64,000 nucleotides of DNA, taken from positions 1-64,000 of the forward strand of contig CBFHND010000019.1 of assembly GCA_965657085.1 (NCBI GenBank), read 5' to 3'. This document shows, piece after piece, positions 24,246 to 33,177 of this stretch. The notes below the pieces were generated by a model. The model had not been told where the DNA came from. It ran no database searches and was given only the letters and a program-made list of their open reading frames with translations. The translations under genes and the position numbers were made by a program. Position 1 is the first letter of the stretch, and each line of letters opens with the position of its first letter. This DNA is from CBFHND01 sp965657085 (GTDB lineage Bacteria > Pseudomonadota > Alphaproteobacteria > Rhodobacterales > Rhodobacteraceae).

Positions 24246-25270
24246 CACGACGCCTCCTTGTGAAAGGGGCACGCGGTGCCGCCCCGCATCTTGCGCGAGG
24301 TCTCGTACACACCCTTGCGCGCTTGCAGGATCGGATCGGCAGACAGCTCGATCCCATCGGGCACACGGCAGGGATTGAAGGCGATCTTTTCGGCCATGTC
24401 CTTCTGATCCGCACAAACGCCTGTCAGGGTCAGCGTACCCATCTCGATCGTGGTGCGCCGCTTGGGCCACGGACGCGTGGGATCGTGCAGCGCATCGCCC
24501 GCCTCGCCGATGGTCATGTTCAGGATAAAGCGCGCAGGCCACTTGGCCAGACGATCGCGCAGCTCCTGGTGCAGGTATTGCGCCACGGGTGGCTTGGACA
24601 TTGGGTTGTTCAACACCCCTGCAACCGGCTGCCAATGAAAACGCACGTGCCGCCGTCGCCCGTCCGGACCGATGGCAATGAAGGTGTTGACCGCGTGATA
24701 AGATGCACGCGCATAACTGACCGGCGCACCGATGGTGCTGACCTGAAAAATCGCCAGATCGGCATAGCGGTTGTGGGCCGCAAACTGCAAAAGCCCCATG
24801 GCGTTGTCATAGGGCTTGTCCGGCGGCGGATCCGGCATCGGTGGCCGCAGGTTCAGCATATCCCAGATCTTGCGCCAGGGCGATTCGCGCTTTGGTGGCT
24901 CAGGCCGGGCCGAGGTGGTGAACGCCATGAACTGGTCGATGTCCTGCACGAAAAACTCACCCAGCGTCATCGCCACAAGATCCGCCGGCGCCGCATCCGG
25001 CAGGTGGAACCGCGTGGCCATGCCGCGCACATCTGACCATCCGTCATGTTCTGTTTTGCTGCCTGACCCGTTGGAATAGCGCACGGTTACCGGCGTGCTA
25101 TCCTTTTGAAAATGCGGGGCAATACAGTAGTCGCGCGCGGCCTCCAACGGGGTAAAGTACCCCTCGCAGGCGATACCGATGGCATGCACCGGGCGGGTGC
25201 CTTCTGCATGGTCGGGCGTGTCGGCCAAAATGGCCTCGACGATCTGCGTGTCGGATACGTAATGTGCCAT
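24245..25270 (-). CDS. Catalase-like heme protein (minimal catalase family)
   Basis: A 341-residue protein with the catalase core only. The catalytic His29 is in RPVHAIGIACEGYF. TVRYSNGSG and GWSDVRGMATRFHLPD match the canonical R-F-S and D-x-R-G-F-A-x-K-F motifs. FFVQDIDQFMAF follows, and the proximal heme ligand is Tyr322 in RKGVYETSRKMR. The usual distal Asn before the FF-x-x-D motif was not obvious. Small catalase homologues often act as peroxidases or on organic or lipid hydroperoxides rather than on H2O2. It heads the trio with the unknown protein and DyP. Confidence 0.85.
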   Translation of the reverse strand: MAHYVSDTQIVEAILADTPDHAEGTRPVHAIGIACEGYFTPLEAARDYCIAPHFQKDSTPVTVRYSNGSGSKTEHDGWSDVRGMATRFHLPDAAPADLVAMTLGEFFVQDIDQFMAFTTSARPEPPKRESPWRKIWDMLNLRPPMPDPPPDKPYDNAMGLLQFAAHNRYADLAIFQVSTIGAPVSYARASYHAVNTFIAIGPDGRRRHVRFHWQPVAGVLNNPMSKPPVAQYLHQELRDRLAKWPARFILNMTIGEAGDALHDPTRPWPKRRTTIEMGTLTLTGVCADQKDMAEKIAFNPCRVPDGIELSADPILQARKGVYETSRKMRGGTACPFHKEAS

Positions 25271-25328
25271 TCAAGCCCCCCGGCAAAATCCAGATGCCCC
25301 AATAAAACGGGCCAGAAATCAATAAAAA

Positions 25329-28100
25329 CTATGGCTTTCGGGCGTGTGCGCCCACAACCTCGATAGCGTAGGCGCGTGCCTCGGCCTGGTCAAACGCCAC
25401 GCCCCGCGCCGCCGCTTCATCAAAGGCCTCAGCCCCCAATCGACCGCGCGCCGTTGCAATGTACCCCCGCGCCGATCCTCCGAGGTTCAGCGGTGCGTTC
25501 TGCAACGCCCCCGAGATCACGGCAATTTCCTCGTAGGCCTTCAGTTTCGCCAGCGGTGCCAGCAGGCGGCTGATGGCCGTCCAATTGTAGATCGTGGCAC
25601 CATGGTCCGGCAAATCGAGCAAGGCCTTGATCTGGATGTTGAGCGCGTCCGTGGGCTCGGCCATGATGGCGCGGACATCGGCAAGCACGCGGTTCGTGCG
25701 TTGCGCCCCAAGATGGTTGCCGCCGATCTCGGCCCATTCGATGGCCTGGCGCAATTCGTCCACCGCGGTGTCGAAGCTGTCGAGGGTCGCCACGCCGCCG
25801 CGGGCAAAATGCACGTATCCGATCATCGTCGGTTGGCGCAGGGTCGGAGCCATCGCATCCAGTTGCGCCATGAGGTCACGCGCCCGGTCCGCGCCCTTCA
25901 TCCGCGCCTCGACAAAGGCCGCCATGCTCAGATCGAACACCTGGCAGGCCACATCGTTGGCGGCCCGTGCCTCCGACACAGCCTGTTGGTGATAGGTGCG
26001 GAACTGGTCCGGCTCGCGCATCCAGAAGGCGACCTGCCCCGCGATATGCGGCAACCAGCCTTGCGAGGTGTTGCGCCCGGCCTTTTCAAGCGCAAAGCCG
26101 CGTTCGACGTAGGCACGCGCCATTTCCGCATCGCCCAGTTCGTAGAAGGCATAGGCCGCACAACCTGCAAGCATGATCGGCGCATCCGCCAGATCATCGG
26201 CGCCCGGTTGTGACATGATCCGCGTCGGCCACGATGCCGTTTCGGATTCGCGGTGCAGGTAGGTGTACATCAGCAACGGCCACGTCAGCCGTGCTGCCAG
26301 TTCCAGATCACGGCCCAAGGCCCGCTCCAAGGCCACGCGGATGTTGGGCATGTCGTCCTGAATGGCGGCGGCGGCCTGTCGCTCCTCGTTGGTCACGAAC
26401 TGCTGGCCCAGCGCCTTGCAGCGGGCCACCATGACCTCGGCGTGGGTGTCTTCGACCGCTCGGGTCAGCCCCGCATCTTCCAGCTTTTCACGTCCAAAGG
26501 CCTGCACCGCGCGCAGCATGCGCATGCGCCGTTCACCATCTACACGGGCGGTCATCAGCGATGCGTCGATCAGTTCGTCCATCGCATCCAGCACATCGAC
26601 CTCATCGTCCATATCCGCCATGCAGACCTCCAGCGCCTGTTCCTCGTGGAAGGGGCTGGAAAAGACGGAAAGCCGTTTCAGAACCTCGCGGCTGGTGGGG
26701 TCGATCAGATCATAGGACCATTCAAGGGTGCGGCGCAGGGTTTGCTGCCTGCTTGAGCGTCGCTGCGCCTTGCCGGGGCGCAGATCAAGCGGGTTTTGTG
26801 CATCGCTGGCAATGCGTTCCAGCGCATGGCGGCGCAGTTGACCGGCCGCGATTTCAATGGCCAGCGGCAGGTAGTCGAGGCTTTGGCAGATGGTCTGAAC
26901 CGTCGCCAGGTCTTGGGCGTCCGGGTCGAAATCATGACGTACAAGCCGCGCACGTTCCACGAAAAGGCGCACGGCGGTGGCGTCCTCGGGGGCGGTGTCG
27001 GCCTCGGGTTCGAGCGCAGGCAGTTTGAATTGCGCCTCGCCCGTCACACCCAGCATCTGGCGGCTGGTGGCCACGATGCTGAGCGACCGGCAAGCAGCGG
27101 CAAGATCGGTCACGATATCGGCCACCTGTTCCAGCAGGTGTTCGCAGTTGTCGATCAGCAGAACCGTCTTGTCGTCCCGCAAACGGTCCAGCACCTGTTG
27201 GCGACGGTCCGCGCCGGGAATGGGATCGATTTCCAGCATCGAGGCGATCACCGGCCACAACTCGCTCTCCCGCTCGACCGAGGCAAGGTTCAGCAACCAC
27301 GCGCCGCCGGAAAAGGACGGCTGCAAGGACCGCACCAGTTCAAGGGCCGTGCGGGTCTTTCCGATCCCCCCCGGCCCCACGATTGTCACGATGCGCGACA
27401 CATCCACCATGCGCCGCAGCAACGTGATTTCCTGCGACCGGCCCAGAAAGGAATTGAGTGCCGCAGGCAGGTTGCCGTGGGTGGTTTCGCGCTTGCCGGT
27501 AATGGGTGCGAACTGATCCGGCAGACCGTCGGCCTGCACCTGATAGACGCTGATCCGGTCGATGCCCTTGAAGTGGTGTTCGCCAAGGCTCAGAAATCCG
27601 AAAGGGGCATCATGGATATCGGTGCCAATGCGCATGACACTCGCGTCCGAGATCAGGATCTGGTCGGCATTGGCCGCGCCCTCCAGTCGGTGTACCGCCG
27701 ACAGGGCCGGGCCGAAATAATCGCCGCCCCGGGGCCGCGCCGCGCCGGTGTGCACCCCGCAACGCAGGCGCAGCCGCCCGGTTTCACCCCAAGCGGCCTG
27801 CCGCAGGGCTTGCTGCGCCTCGACCACCGCGCGCACGGCATCCACGGGGCTATCGAACACCGCCAGAACACCGTCGCCCGTGTGCTTGAAAGGATCCCCA
27901 CCATGCTTGCGGATGGCCCCGTGCAGGATATCGTCATGCACATCCATCGCCGTCAGCATTTCGCCTGCATGGCGACGGTGCAATTCGGAACTGCCAACGA
28001 TGTCGGTGGTCAGAAAGGTCAGATCGGCGAAACCGGCATCCGGCACACCTTCCGACTGCGCATCTGTTCCAGCGCGATTGATCAGCGACGTTGTTGTCAT
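25329..28100 (-). CDS. Class III cyclase domain fused to STAND-type ATPase and TPR-like repeats
   Basis: A 923-residue multidomain regulator. An N-terminal adenylate/guanylate cyclase domain (about 25-190) has metal-binding Asp33 (LTTDIVGS) and Asp76 (HTGDGVLAVF), but the transition-state Asn is Ser133 (SAVHR). A STAND/AfsR-like ATPase follows: Walker A GPGGIGKT (241-248) and Walker B VLLIDNCEH (Asp316). The last 400 residues are alpha-helical TPR-like repeats. There is no DNA-binding domain. It lies 58 bases upstream of the catalase-like gene on the same strand, so it may sense a signal for that trio. Confidence 0.87.
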   Translation of the reverse strand: MTTTSLINRAGTDAQSEGVPDAGFADLTFLTTDIVGSSELHRRHAGEMLTAMDVHDDILHGAIRKHGGDPFKHTGDGVLAVFDSPVDAVRAVVEAQQALRQAAWGETGRLRLRCGVHTGAARPRGGDYFGPALSAVHRLEGAANADQILISDASVMRIGTDIHDAPFGFLSLGEHHFKGIDRISVYQVQADGLPDQFAPITGKRETTHGNLPAALNSFLGRSQEITLLRRMVDVSRIVTIVGPGGIGKTRTALELVRSLQPSFSGGAWLLNLASVERESELWPVIASMLEIDPIPGADRRQQVLDRLRDDKTVLLIDNCEHLLEQVADIVTDLAAACRSLSIVATSRQMLGVTGEAQFKLPALEPEADTAPEDATAVRLFVERARLVRHDFDPDAQDLATVQTICQSLDYLPLAIEIAAGQLRRHALERIASDAQNPLDLRPGKAQRRSSRQQTLRRTLEWSYDLIDPTSREVLKRLSVFSSPFHEEQALEVCMADMDDEVDVLDAMDELIDASLMTARVDGERRMRMLRAVQAFGREKLEDAGLTRAVEDTHAEVMVARCKALGQQFVTNEERQAAAAIQDDMPNIRVALERALGRDLELAARLTWPLLMYTYLHRESETASWPTRIMSQPGADDLADAPIMLAGCAAYAFYELGDAEMARAYVERGFALEKAGRNTSQGWLPHIAGQVAFWMREPDQFRTYHQQAVSEARAANDVACQVFDLSMAAFVEARMKGADRARDLMAQLDAMAPTLRQPTMIGYVHFARGGVATLDSFDTAVDELRQAIEWAEIGGNHLGAQRTNRVLADVRAIMAEPTDALNIQIKALLDLPDHGATIYNWTAISRLLAPLAKLKAYEEIAVISGALQNAPLNLGGSARGYIATARGRLGAEAFDEAAARGVAFDQAEARAYAIEVVGAHARKP

Positions 28101-28236
28101 GTCCCACCCAGTCAGGGACAGCGCAAATTCGCCCGTTTCGGCACCTCGTGCCTATCCCTTGGCACCAACCGTAGCACTCTCAGGCATATCTGACTACGGG
28201 GCAGGCCGATCTTTGTGTTGCCGTGACAGCCCGATA

Positions 28237-29085
28237 TCAGAGCGTGTCGTCCTCGAGGAAATCGACGATCATGCGCCCTGTGCCGTCGGGGTCTGTCACG
28301 ATGAACAAATGTCCGTCGTCGATCAATTCCAGCCGGGACTGCGGAATGAGCCGCGCCAGAAGCTTGGCGTTGGCCACCGGGATCAGCGGATCATCGGTGC
28401 CTGAAATAACCAGCGTCGGCTGCTTGAGCCGCCAAAGCCATGGCACGCTGGTCCACCCGGTCATCGCCAGCAGTTGCAGCATGTAGCCTGCGTTCGACGA
28501 GGGGCGCATGCCCGCCGCGTGCGAATTGATCAGTGTATCGTCCTGCCGGAACGCACCGCCGTAAATCTCGGCCGCGATGGAACGCATGTAGGATTTGTCG
28601 GTATAGCGCTTGATGCTCGACATCTTGGACAGGACATTGGGTTTGCCCGGCACCATGGTCCACCCCGACGAGGTCGCGACCAGCACCAGCCTGCGGCAGA
28701 TCTTTGGATACTGTTTGGCGAATTGCTGGGCCAGTCCACCGCCCCACGATACGCCCGACACATCCACCTGATCGATCTCGAGGTGTTCCAGAAGGTGTTT
28801 GGACATCCGCGCCAGCGTTGATGGGCGATACGGCAGTGCGGGCATGGGCGATCCACCCACCCCCGGTACGTCAAAAAGGATCGCGCGGCGGTCGTTGAGG
28901 GCCGAAAGGAACGGAAAACCCAGTTCGAGGTTTGCACCGATGCCATTGAACATCAGCATCGGCGGCTTGGACATATCGCCGTCCTTGATCGCCACGCGCA
29001 GCAATTGGCCGCGCACGTCGATGGTTTCAACCCGGACGCCCTCCGGCAGGTGAAGCGCTTGTTTTTCCATGGTTTCAGTGCTCAT
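28237..29085 (-). CDS. phaZ: Intracellular poly(3-hydroxyalkanoate) depolymerase (medium-chain-length type)
   Basis: A 282-residue alpha/beta hydrolase. FNGIGANLELGFPFLSAL, LFDVPGVGGSPMP, the nucleophile Ser113 in GVSWGGGLAQQFA, MVPGKPNVL, SGTDDPLIP and IDDGHLF follow the Pseudomonas-type PhaZ pattern, as recalled, almost block by block. These enzymes break down stored mcl-PHA in the cytoplasm. It follows phaC by 33 bases on the same strand, the standard synthase-depolymerase pairing. The usual scl-PHB depolymerase of Rhodobacterales is a different family. Confidence 0.9.
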   Translation of the reverse strand: MSTETMEKQALHLPEGVRVETIDVRGQLLRVAIKDGDMSKPPMLMFNGIGANLELGFPFLSALNDRRAILFDVPGVGGSPMPALPYRPSTLARMSKHLLEHLEIDQVDVSGVSWGGGLAQQFAKQYPKICRRLVLVATSSGWTMVPGKPNVLSKMSSIKRYTDKSYMRSIAAEIYGGAFRQDDTLINSHAAGMRPSSNAGYMLQLLAMTGWTSVPWLWRLKQPTLVISGTDDPLIPVANAKLLARLIPQSRLELIDDGHLFIVTDPDGTGRMIVDFLEDDTL

Positions 29086-29118
29086 TGCGTTTCTTTCCTG
29101 CAGGTTATTGTTCTGGGT

Positions 29119-30828
29119 TTACGGCTCGAAGACATAGGTGCCCGGCGCGGGCCCAAGGGCGGGGTGCTGTTTGCTGCCGGGGGTCTTGGGGGCCGCGACT
29201 TCCTTGCCGGACTTCTTTTTGAGCATCTCGCCCCAATCCAGCCACCAGCTGCCCTCGTGTTTTTGCGCTTTCTCGGCCCAGACCTCGGGATCGTCCTGCT
29301 TGGCCAGGCCCTTCATGTACCACGCCTTGGGGTTGCCCGGAGGGTTCAGCAGGCTTTGCAAATGGCCCGAGTTGGACAGGATGAACTGCGTGTCCTCACC
29401 GTAAAGCCGCGCGGTTTCATAGACCGCTTTCCACGGCGTGATGTGATCGGTGGTGCCCGCGATGACATAGGTGTCGTAGTTCACCTTGGTCATGTCGATC
29501 TCGTATCCGCCGATGACCATTTCACCGGGGTTGAGGAACGGGTTGGAGTAGATCATGTCGAGGAAATCACCATGCAGCCCTGCGGGCAGGCGCGTGGTGT
29601 CCGCGTTCCAATACAGCACGTCAAAGGCGGGTGGTGCGTTGCCCAGAAGGTAGTTGTTGACCCAGTAGTTCCAGATCAGGTCGTTGGGCCGCATCCAAGC
29701 GAACATCTTGGCCATGTCCTGCCCATCGAGCACGCCCCGGCTGGCCGACGCCATCTTGGCGGCCTTGACGGTTTCGGGCGTGACAAGGGCCGCCATGTCA
29801 TTGTCGGTGGAGGCCATGGTGTCGAGCACGCACACGGCGAGGATCACCGCGTTGATCTTGTCTGACTTGTCCTGTGCGGCCAGCCAGCCGGCATAGCTCG
29901 ACAATGTGATCCCACCCGAACAGGAGCCCATGATGTTGACGCTGTCGGACCCGGTGATTTCGAGGGCTGCATCACAGGCTTCGTCCAGCGCCTCGATATA
30001 GGTCGTCATATCCCAGTCGCGGTGGTCCTTGGTCGGGTTCCGCCAGCTGATGCAATAGGGTTGAATGCCCTGCGACAGCAGGAATTCGATCATGCTTTTG
30101 CCCGGCGCCATGTCGATGGAATAGTATTTGTTGATCTGTGGCGGCACCACCAGCAAGGGGCGCGGATGCACCTTGTCGGTGTTGGCGGTGTAGTGAATAA
30201 GCTCGATCACATCGTTGCGGAAGACCACGTTGCCGGGGGTCACGGCAAGGTTTTCGCCCACTTTGAACTTCGAGGTATCCACCGACGCCGGCAGCCCGCC
30301 GTTTTCGGTCATGTCCGTCAGCAGGTTCTTCAAGCCGTTGACGGCGCTTTGACCCCCGGTCTCGAAAAAGGCCTTCATCGCGGACGGATTGACGAAGAAG
30401 TTGTTGGAAGGTGCCATCGTGTCGACGAAGATCGACGTGACCAGACGGGCGCGTGCCGCATCCTTGTCGGGCAGGTCCAGTTCCTCGACTGCGGCGGTGA
30501 CCTTGTCGGCCCACGACAGGTACCCCTGCATCATCCCTTTGGAAAAGGCGTTGTTGTTCCACGCCGTATCGGCAAACCGACGGTCCTTGCGGTCCGGTTC
30601 GATTTCAGAGGACTGCGTCACAATCTTGGTCATGTCGTTGGCCAGCGCCATCCACTGGTTCATCATCGCCTGCGGTTGCGCGGCCATGGCGCGGGCCAGG
30701 TTGGTACCAGCGCCAAACATGTCCTCCACCCGCAACGTCACCAGCGGGTTCAGCGCGAGCGTGTTCTCGGATGCGTTTTCGGCGATGTCACGTGCGTTCT
30801 TGGACATCTTGGGTTTCTTGTCGCTCAT
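29119..30828 (-). CDS. phaC: Poly(3-hydroxyalkanoate) synthase
   Basis: A 569-residue polymerase that links 3-hydroxyacyl-CoA units. The catalytic triad is Cys303 in the lipase-like box GSCSGG, Asp461 in GTTDHITPW and His489 in NSGHLQS. The G-x-C-x-G-G box and the pairing with mcl-type PhaZ resemble class II synthases rather than class I (G-x-C-x-G-G with GYCVGG-like sequence). It starts at 30828 with GGAAGGG upstream. It is flanked by the MaoC hydratase and phaZ, forming a synthesis-degradation unit. Class assignment is inference; PHA synthase identity is firm. Confidence 0.95.
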   Translation of the reverse strand: MSDKKPKMSKNARDIAENASENTLALNPLVTLRVEDMFGAGTNLARAMAAQPQAMMNQWMALANDMTKIVTQSSEIEPDRKDRRFADTAWNNNAFSKGMMQGYLSWADKVTAAVEELDLPDKDAARARLVTSIFVDTMAPSNNFFVNPSAMKAFFETGGQSAVNGLKNLLTDMTENGGLPASVDTSKFKVGENLAVTPGNVVFRNDVIELIHYTANTDKVHPRPLLVVPPQINKYYSIDMAPGKSMIEFLLSQGIQPYCISWRNPTKDHRDWDMTTYIEALDEACDAALEITGSDSVNIMGSCSGGITLSSYAGWLAAQDKSDKINAVILAVCVLDTMASTDNDMAALVTPETVKAAKMASASRGVLDGQDMAKMFAWMRPNDLIWNYWVNNYLLGNAPPAFDVLYWNADTTRLPAGLHGDFLDMIYSNPFLNPGEMVIGGYEIDMTKVNYDTYVIAGTTDHITPWKAVYETARLYGEDTQFILSNSGHLQSLLNPPGNPKAWYMKGLAKQDDPEVWAEKAQKHEGSWWLDWGEMLKKKSGKEVAAPKTPGSKQHPALGPAPGTYVFEP

Positions 30829-30850
30829 GGTCGCCCTTCCTTTATATGGT

Positions 30851-31321
30851 TTACGCGTCCGGTCCGGGCACCAGAATGGCCAGGCTTTCAGCAATCAATG
30901 CAGGCTTGTCGCTGCCTTGGATTTCAATCGTGTTTTCGGTCTTCATCAGGTACTGGCCGTTGTCCTTGCGATCAAAGCCGGTCAGCGTGGAATGTACCCG
31001 CACATTGGCCCCCACAGGCACCGGCGCAAGAAAACGGACCTTGTCCAGCCCGTAGTTGAGTGCGGCGGCGGTGCCCTTTGGCACCATACCGATTTCCATG
31101 GCCATGGCCGACAGCATCGACAGGGTCAGATAGCCATGCGCCACAGGGCCGCCAAAGGGGCTTTCCTTTTTCGCCCGCTCCACATCGACGTGAATCCACT
31201 GGCGGTCGCCTGTGCAATTGGCGAATTCATTGACCGCGTCCTGGGTCACGGGTTGCCAGCTTGACGTACCAAGCGGCTCGCCCACCATGCCTTGCATCGT
31301 ATCGAATGTCAGATCGGCCAT
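30851..31321 (-). CDS. MaoC-like (R)-specific enoyl-CoA hydratase, possibly PhaJ-like
   Basis: A 156-residue hot-dog-fold protein. It has the MaoC signature with the catalytic Asp and His in VTQDAVNEFANCTGDRQWIHVD, followed by FGGPVAHGYLTLSML. Such hydratases convert 2-enoyl-CoA from beta-oxidation into (R)-3-hydroxyacyl-CoA, the monomer for PhaC. Its position directly upstream of phaC (22 bases) supports this role. The start at 31321 shares its first base with the stop of the small upstream gene. Confidence 0.87.
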   Translation of the reverse strand: MADLTFDTMQGMVGEPLGTSSWQPVTQDAVNEFANCTGDRQWIHVDVERAKKESPFGGPVAHGYLTLSMLSAMAMEIGMVPKGTAAALNYGLDKVRFLAPVPVGANVRVHSTLTGFDRKDNGQYLMKTENTIEIQGSDKPALIAESLAILVPGPDA

Positions 31322-31485
31322 CACAGTCTCTTTTCTGTTGGGTTCATGGGATCGCGGCCCGTGATATCGGAAAAAACAGGCTTTTGGGCGCGGGCGTGGG
31401 CCAGCTCTACCGGCAGCATGCACCGCGGGCTTGCCACCATTGCGGCACCAAAATTCGGACCGCCGTTCATCCTGGGATGGTTCAT
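31321..31485 (-). CDS. Small 54-residue protein, translationally coupled to the MaoC gene
   Basis: An ATG at 31485 is preceded by an excellent ribosome binding site (AGGGAGGAAG, about five bases before the ATG), stronger than that of the next gene. The frame runs 54 codons and its TGA overlaps the MaoC ATG by one base. The product, beginning MNHPRMNGGPNFGAAM, has one cysteine, no membrane segment and no family that I recognise. It could be a real small protein of the PHA operon or a leader peptide that sets MaoC translation. Confidence 0.55.
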   Translation of the reverse strand: MNHPRMNGGPNFGAAMVASPRCMLPVELAHARAQKPVFSDITGRDPMNPTEKRL

Positions 31486-31560
31486 GGTCTTCCTCCCTGC
31501 GCGTGTCATTTCGCCTCTTTTTCGGGCGGATATGACCACACATGCGCCTATGGAATGCGC

Positions 31561-31599
31561 GCTTGACCAAGAATATAGAGTTTAGTCAACTGATCAAGC
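31561..31599. promoter_or_regulatory. Inverted repeat between the divergent PHA and wax-ester genes
   Basis: GCTTGACCA (31561-31569) and TGATCAAGC (31591-31599) form an inverted repeat with 8 of 9 matches and a 21-base AT-rich spacer. It lies in the only gap between the minus-strand PHA operon (start 31485) and the plus-strand acyltransferase (start 31637). A shared regulator site is inferred. Confidence 0.4.
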
Positions 31600-31636
31600 A
31601 GGCGCGTAGCGTCAACCCTATGAAGGCAGAACCCCC

Positions 31637-33055
31637 ATGAAACAACTCAGCGGTCTCGACGCGACATTTCTTTACATGGAAACCGACCAGACCCCCATGC
31701 ACGTCGCGGGGCTTACACTTTACGATTTGCCCAAGGGGTTTCGGGGGTCCTTCCACAAGCACTTTACCGAGTTCTTCAAGGGGCGCGTGCACCTGATCCC
31801 GATCTTCGGGATGAAGCTGGCCAAGGCCGCCTTTCAGATCGATCACCCCGGTTGGGTGGATGCGGGCGAGTTGGACATGGAGTATCACATCCAGTCGGCC
31901 AAGCTGCCCAAGCCCGGAACGCGCAAACAGCTTGAGGAAAAGGTGGCCGAACTGCACGCCGCCACGCTCGACCGCAAAAAGCCGCTGTGGCAGTTCACGG
32001 TGATCGAAGGGTTGGAGGGCCGGCAGGCCGCCCTTTATTCCAAGGTGCACCATGCGGCCGTGGATGGCGGCGCGGGCATGGCGATCACCAAGGCGCTGTA
32101 TGATGTGACGGACGTGCCGCGCGAAGTCGAACCCGCCGAGGAAAAAGCCCCTGTGCGCAAGCCCGGCGATCTTGAACGCGCAATCCTCAGCATAAACGAT
32201 ATCGCCGCGAACCTGACCCGCCAGCAGCTTGCCCTGCTTGACAGCATCCCCAAGGTGCTGGGCCAGATGGCCGACATGGTGGCCCCGGTGCTGATGGGCA
32301 AAGTGGGCCTGCCCCAGCTTCTTGCCCCGCGCACGCCCTTCAACGTCACGGTCGAGGCCAAGCGCAGCTATGCCGCGCGGTCGATTTCATTGATGGACGT
32401 CAAGGCCATCGCCAAGGCCACGGGCACCAAGCTGAACGATGTGGTGATGGCCATCACCAGCGGCGCCACCCGCACCTATCTGACACAGCATCGCCAGTTG
32501 CCGGATGCGTCACTGGTCGCCTTCGTGCCCATTTCACTGCGCGAAGCAGGCAATGCCGACACCAACAACCAGGTGTTCGGGATGAACGTGCCATTGGCCA
32601 CCAACTACGGCAAACCGCTCAAGCGGCTGCAAAAGATCGCGCAGGAATCCGGCGCGTCCAAAGCCGTGGCAGGCAGCGTCAAAGATGCGGCCCCCACCGA
32701 TTTCACCCTGCTGGGTGCGCCGACATTGCTGCCGGGGCTGATGCAGTTCTATGGCGCGACCAAGCTGGCCGACTACATCCCCCAGCCGGTCAATATGTGT
32801 ATCTCCAACACCGCCGGGCCGCCCTTTCCGCTGTATTGTGCCGGGGCAAAGGTCACCGCCCTCTACCCGGTGTCCATCGCCACACATGGCGTGGCGCTGA
32901 ACGTCACGGTGCAAAGCTATCTCGACCACCTCGATTTCGGCATTACGGCTGATCACAAGGCCCTGCCCGATGCGGATGCCTTTGCCGATCTGATCGTGGA
33001 CGCCTTCGAGGAATTGAAGGAGGCCGTGGCCAAACAAGCCACTGAAACGGAGTGA
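31637..33055 (+). CDS. Wax ester synthase/diacylglycerol acyltransferase (WS/DGAT family)
   Basis: A 472-residue acyltransferase. The N-terminal PLSGLDATFLYMETDQTPMHV-type start (here LSGLDATFLYMET) and the catalytic HHxxxDG motif at residues 138-144 (HHAAVDG) are diagnostic; the C-terminal part has NTAGPPFPLYCAGAKV and NVTVQSYLDHLDFGI. Members join acyl-CoA to fatty alcohols or diacylglycerol, forming wax esters or triacylglycerol as neutral-lipid inclusions. It is divergent from the PHA operon and followed by a lipase-like gene, suggesting two storage polymers are managed in one place. Which acceptor it uses cannot be told. Confidence 0.93.
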   Translation: MKQLSGLDATFLYMETDQTPMHVAGLTLYDLPKGFRGSFHKHFTEFFKGRVHLIPIFGMKLAKAAFQIDHPGWVDAGELDMEYHIQSAKLPKPGTRKQLEEKVAELHAATLDRKKPLWQFTVIEGLEGRQAALYSKVHHAAVDGGAGMAITKALYDVTDVPREVEPAEEKAPVRKPGDLERAILSINDIAANLTRQQLALLDSIPKVLGQMADMVAPVLMGKVGLPQLLAPRTPFNVTVEAKRSYAARSISLMDVKAIAKATGTKLNDVVMAITSGATRTYLTQHRQLPDASLVAFVPISLREAGNADTNNQVFGMNVPLATNYGKPLKRLQKIAQESGASKAVAGSVKDAAPTDFTLLGAPTLLPGLMQFYGATKLADYIPQPVNMCISNTAGPPFPLYCAGAKVTALYPVSIATHGVALNVTVQSYLDHLDFGITADHKALPDADAFADLIVDAFEELKEAVAKQATETE

Positions 33056-33177
33056 ATTTGCCTGTTTTGCAGGGCGCGCGCTGCGCAATGTGACCCTACG
33101 GTGCTGTTGACAGACTTGTGCCCTGTCGTCTCTACTCTACCAAATGCAGATATTCTGCACATCTGAAAGGACGTTCC

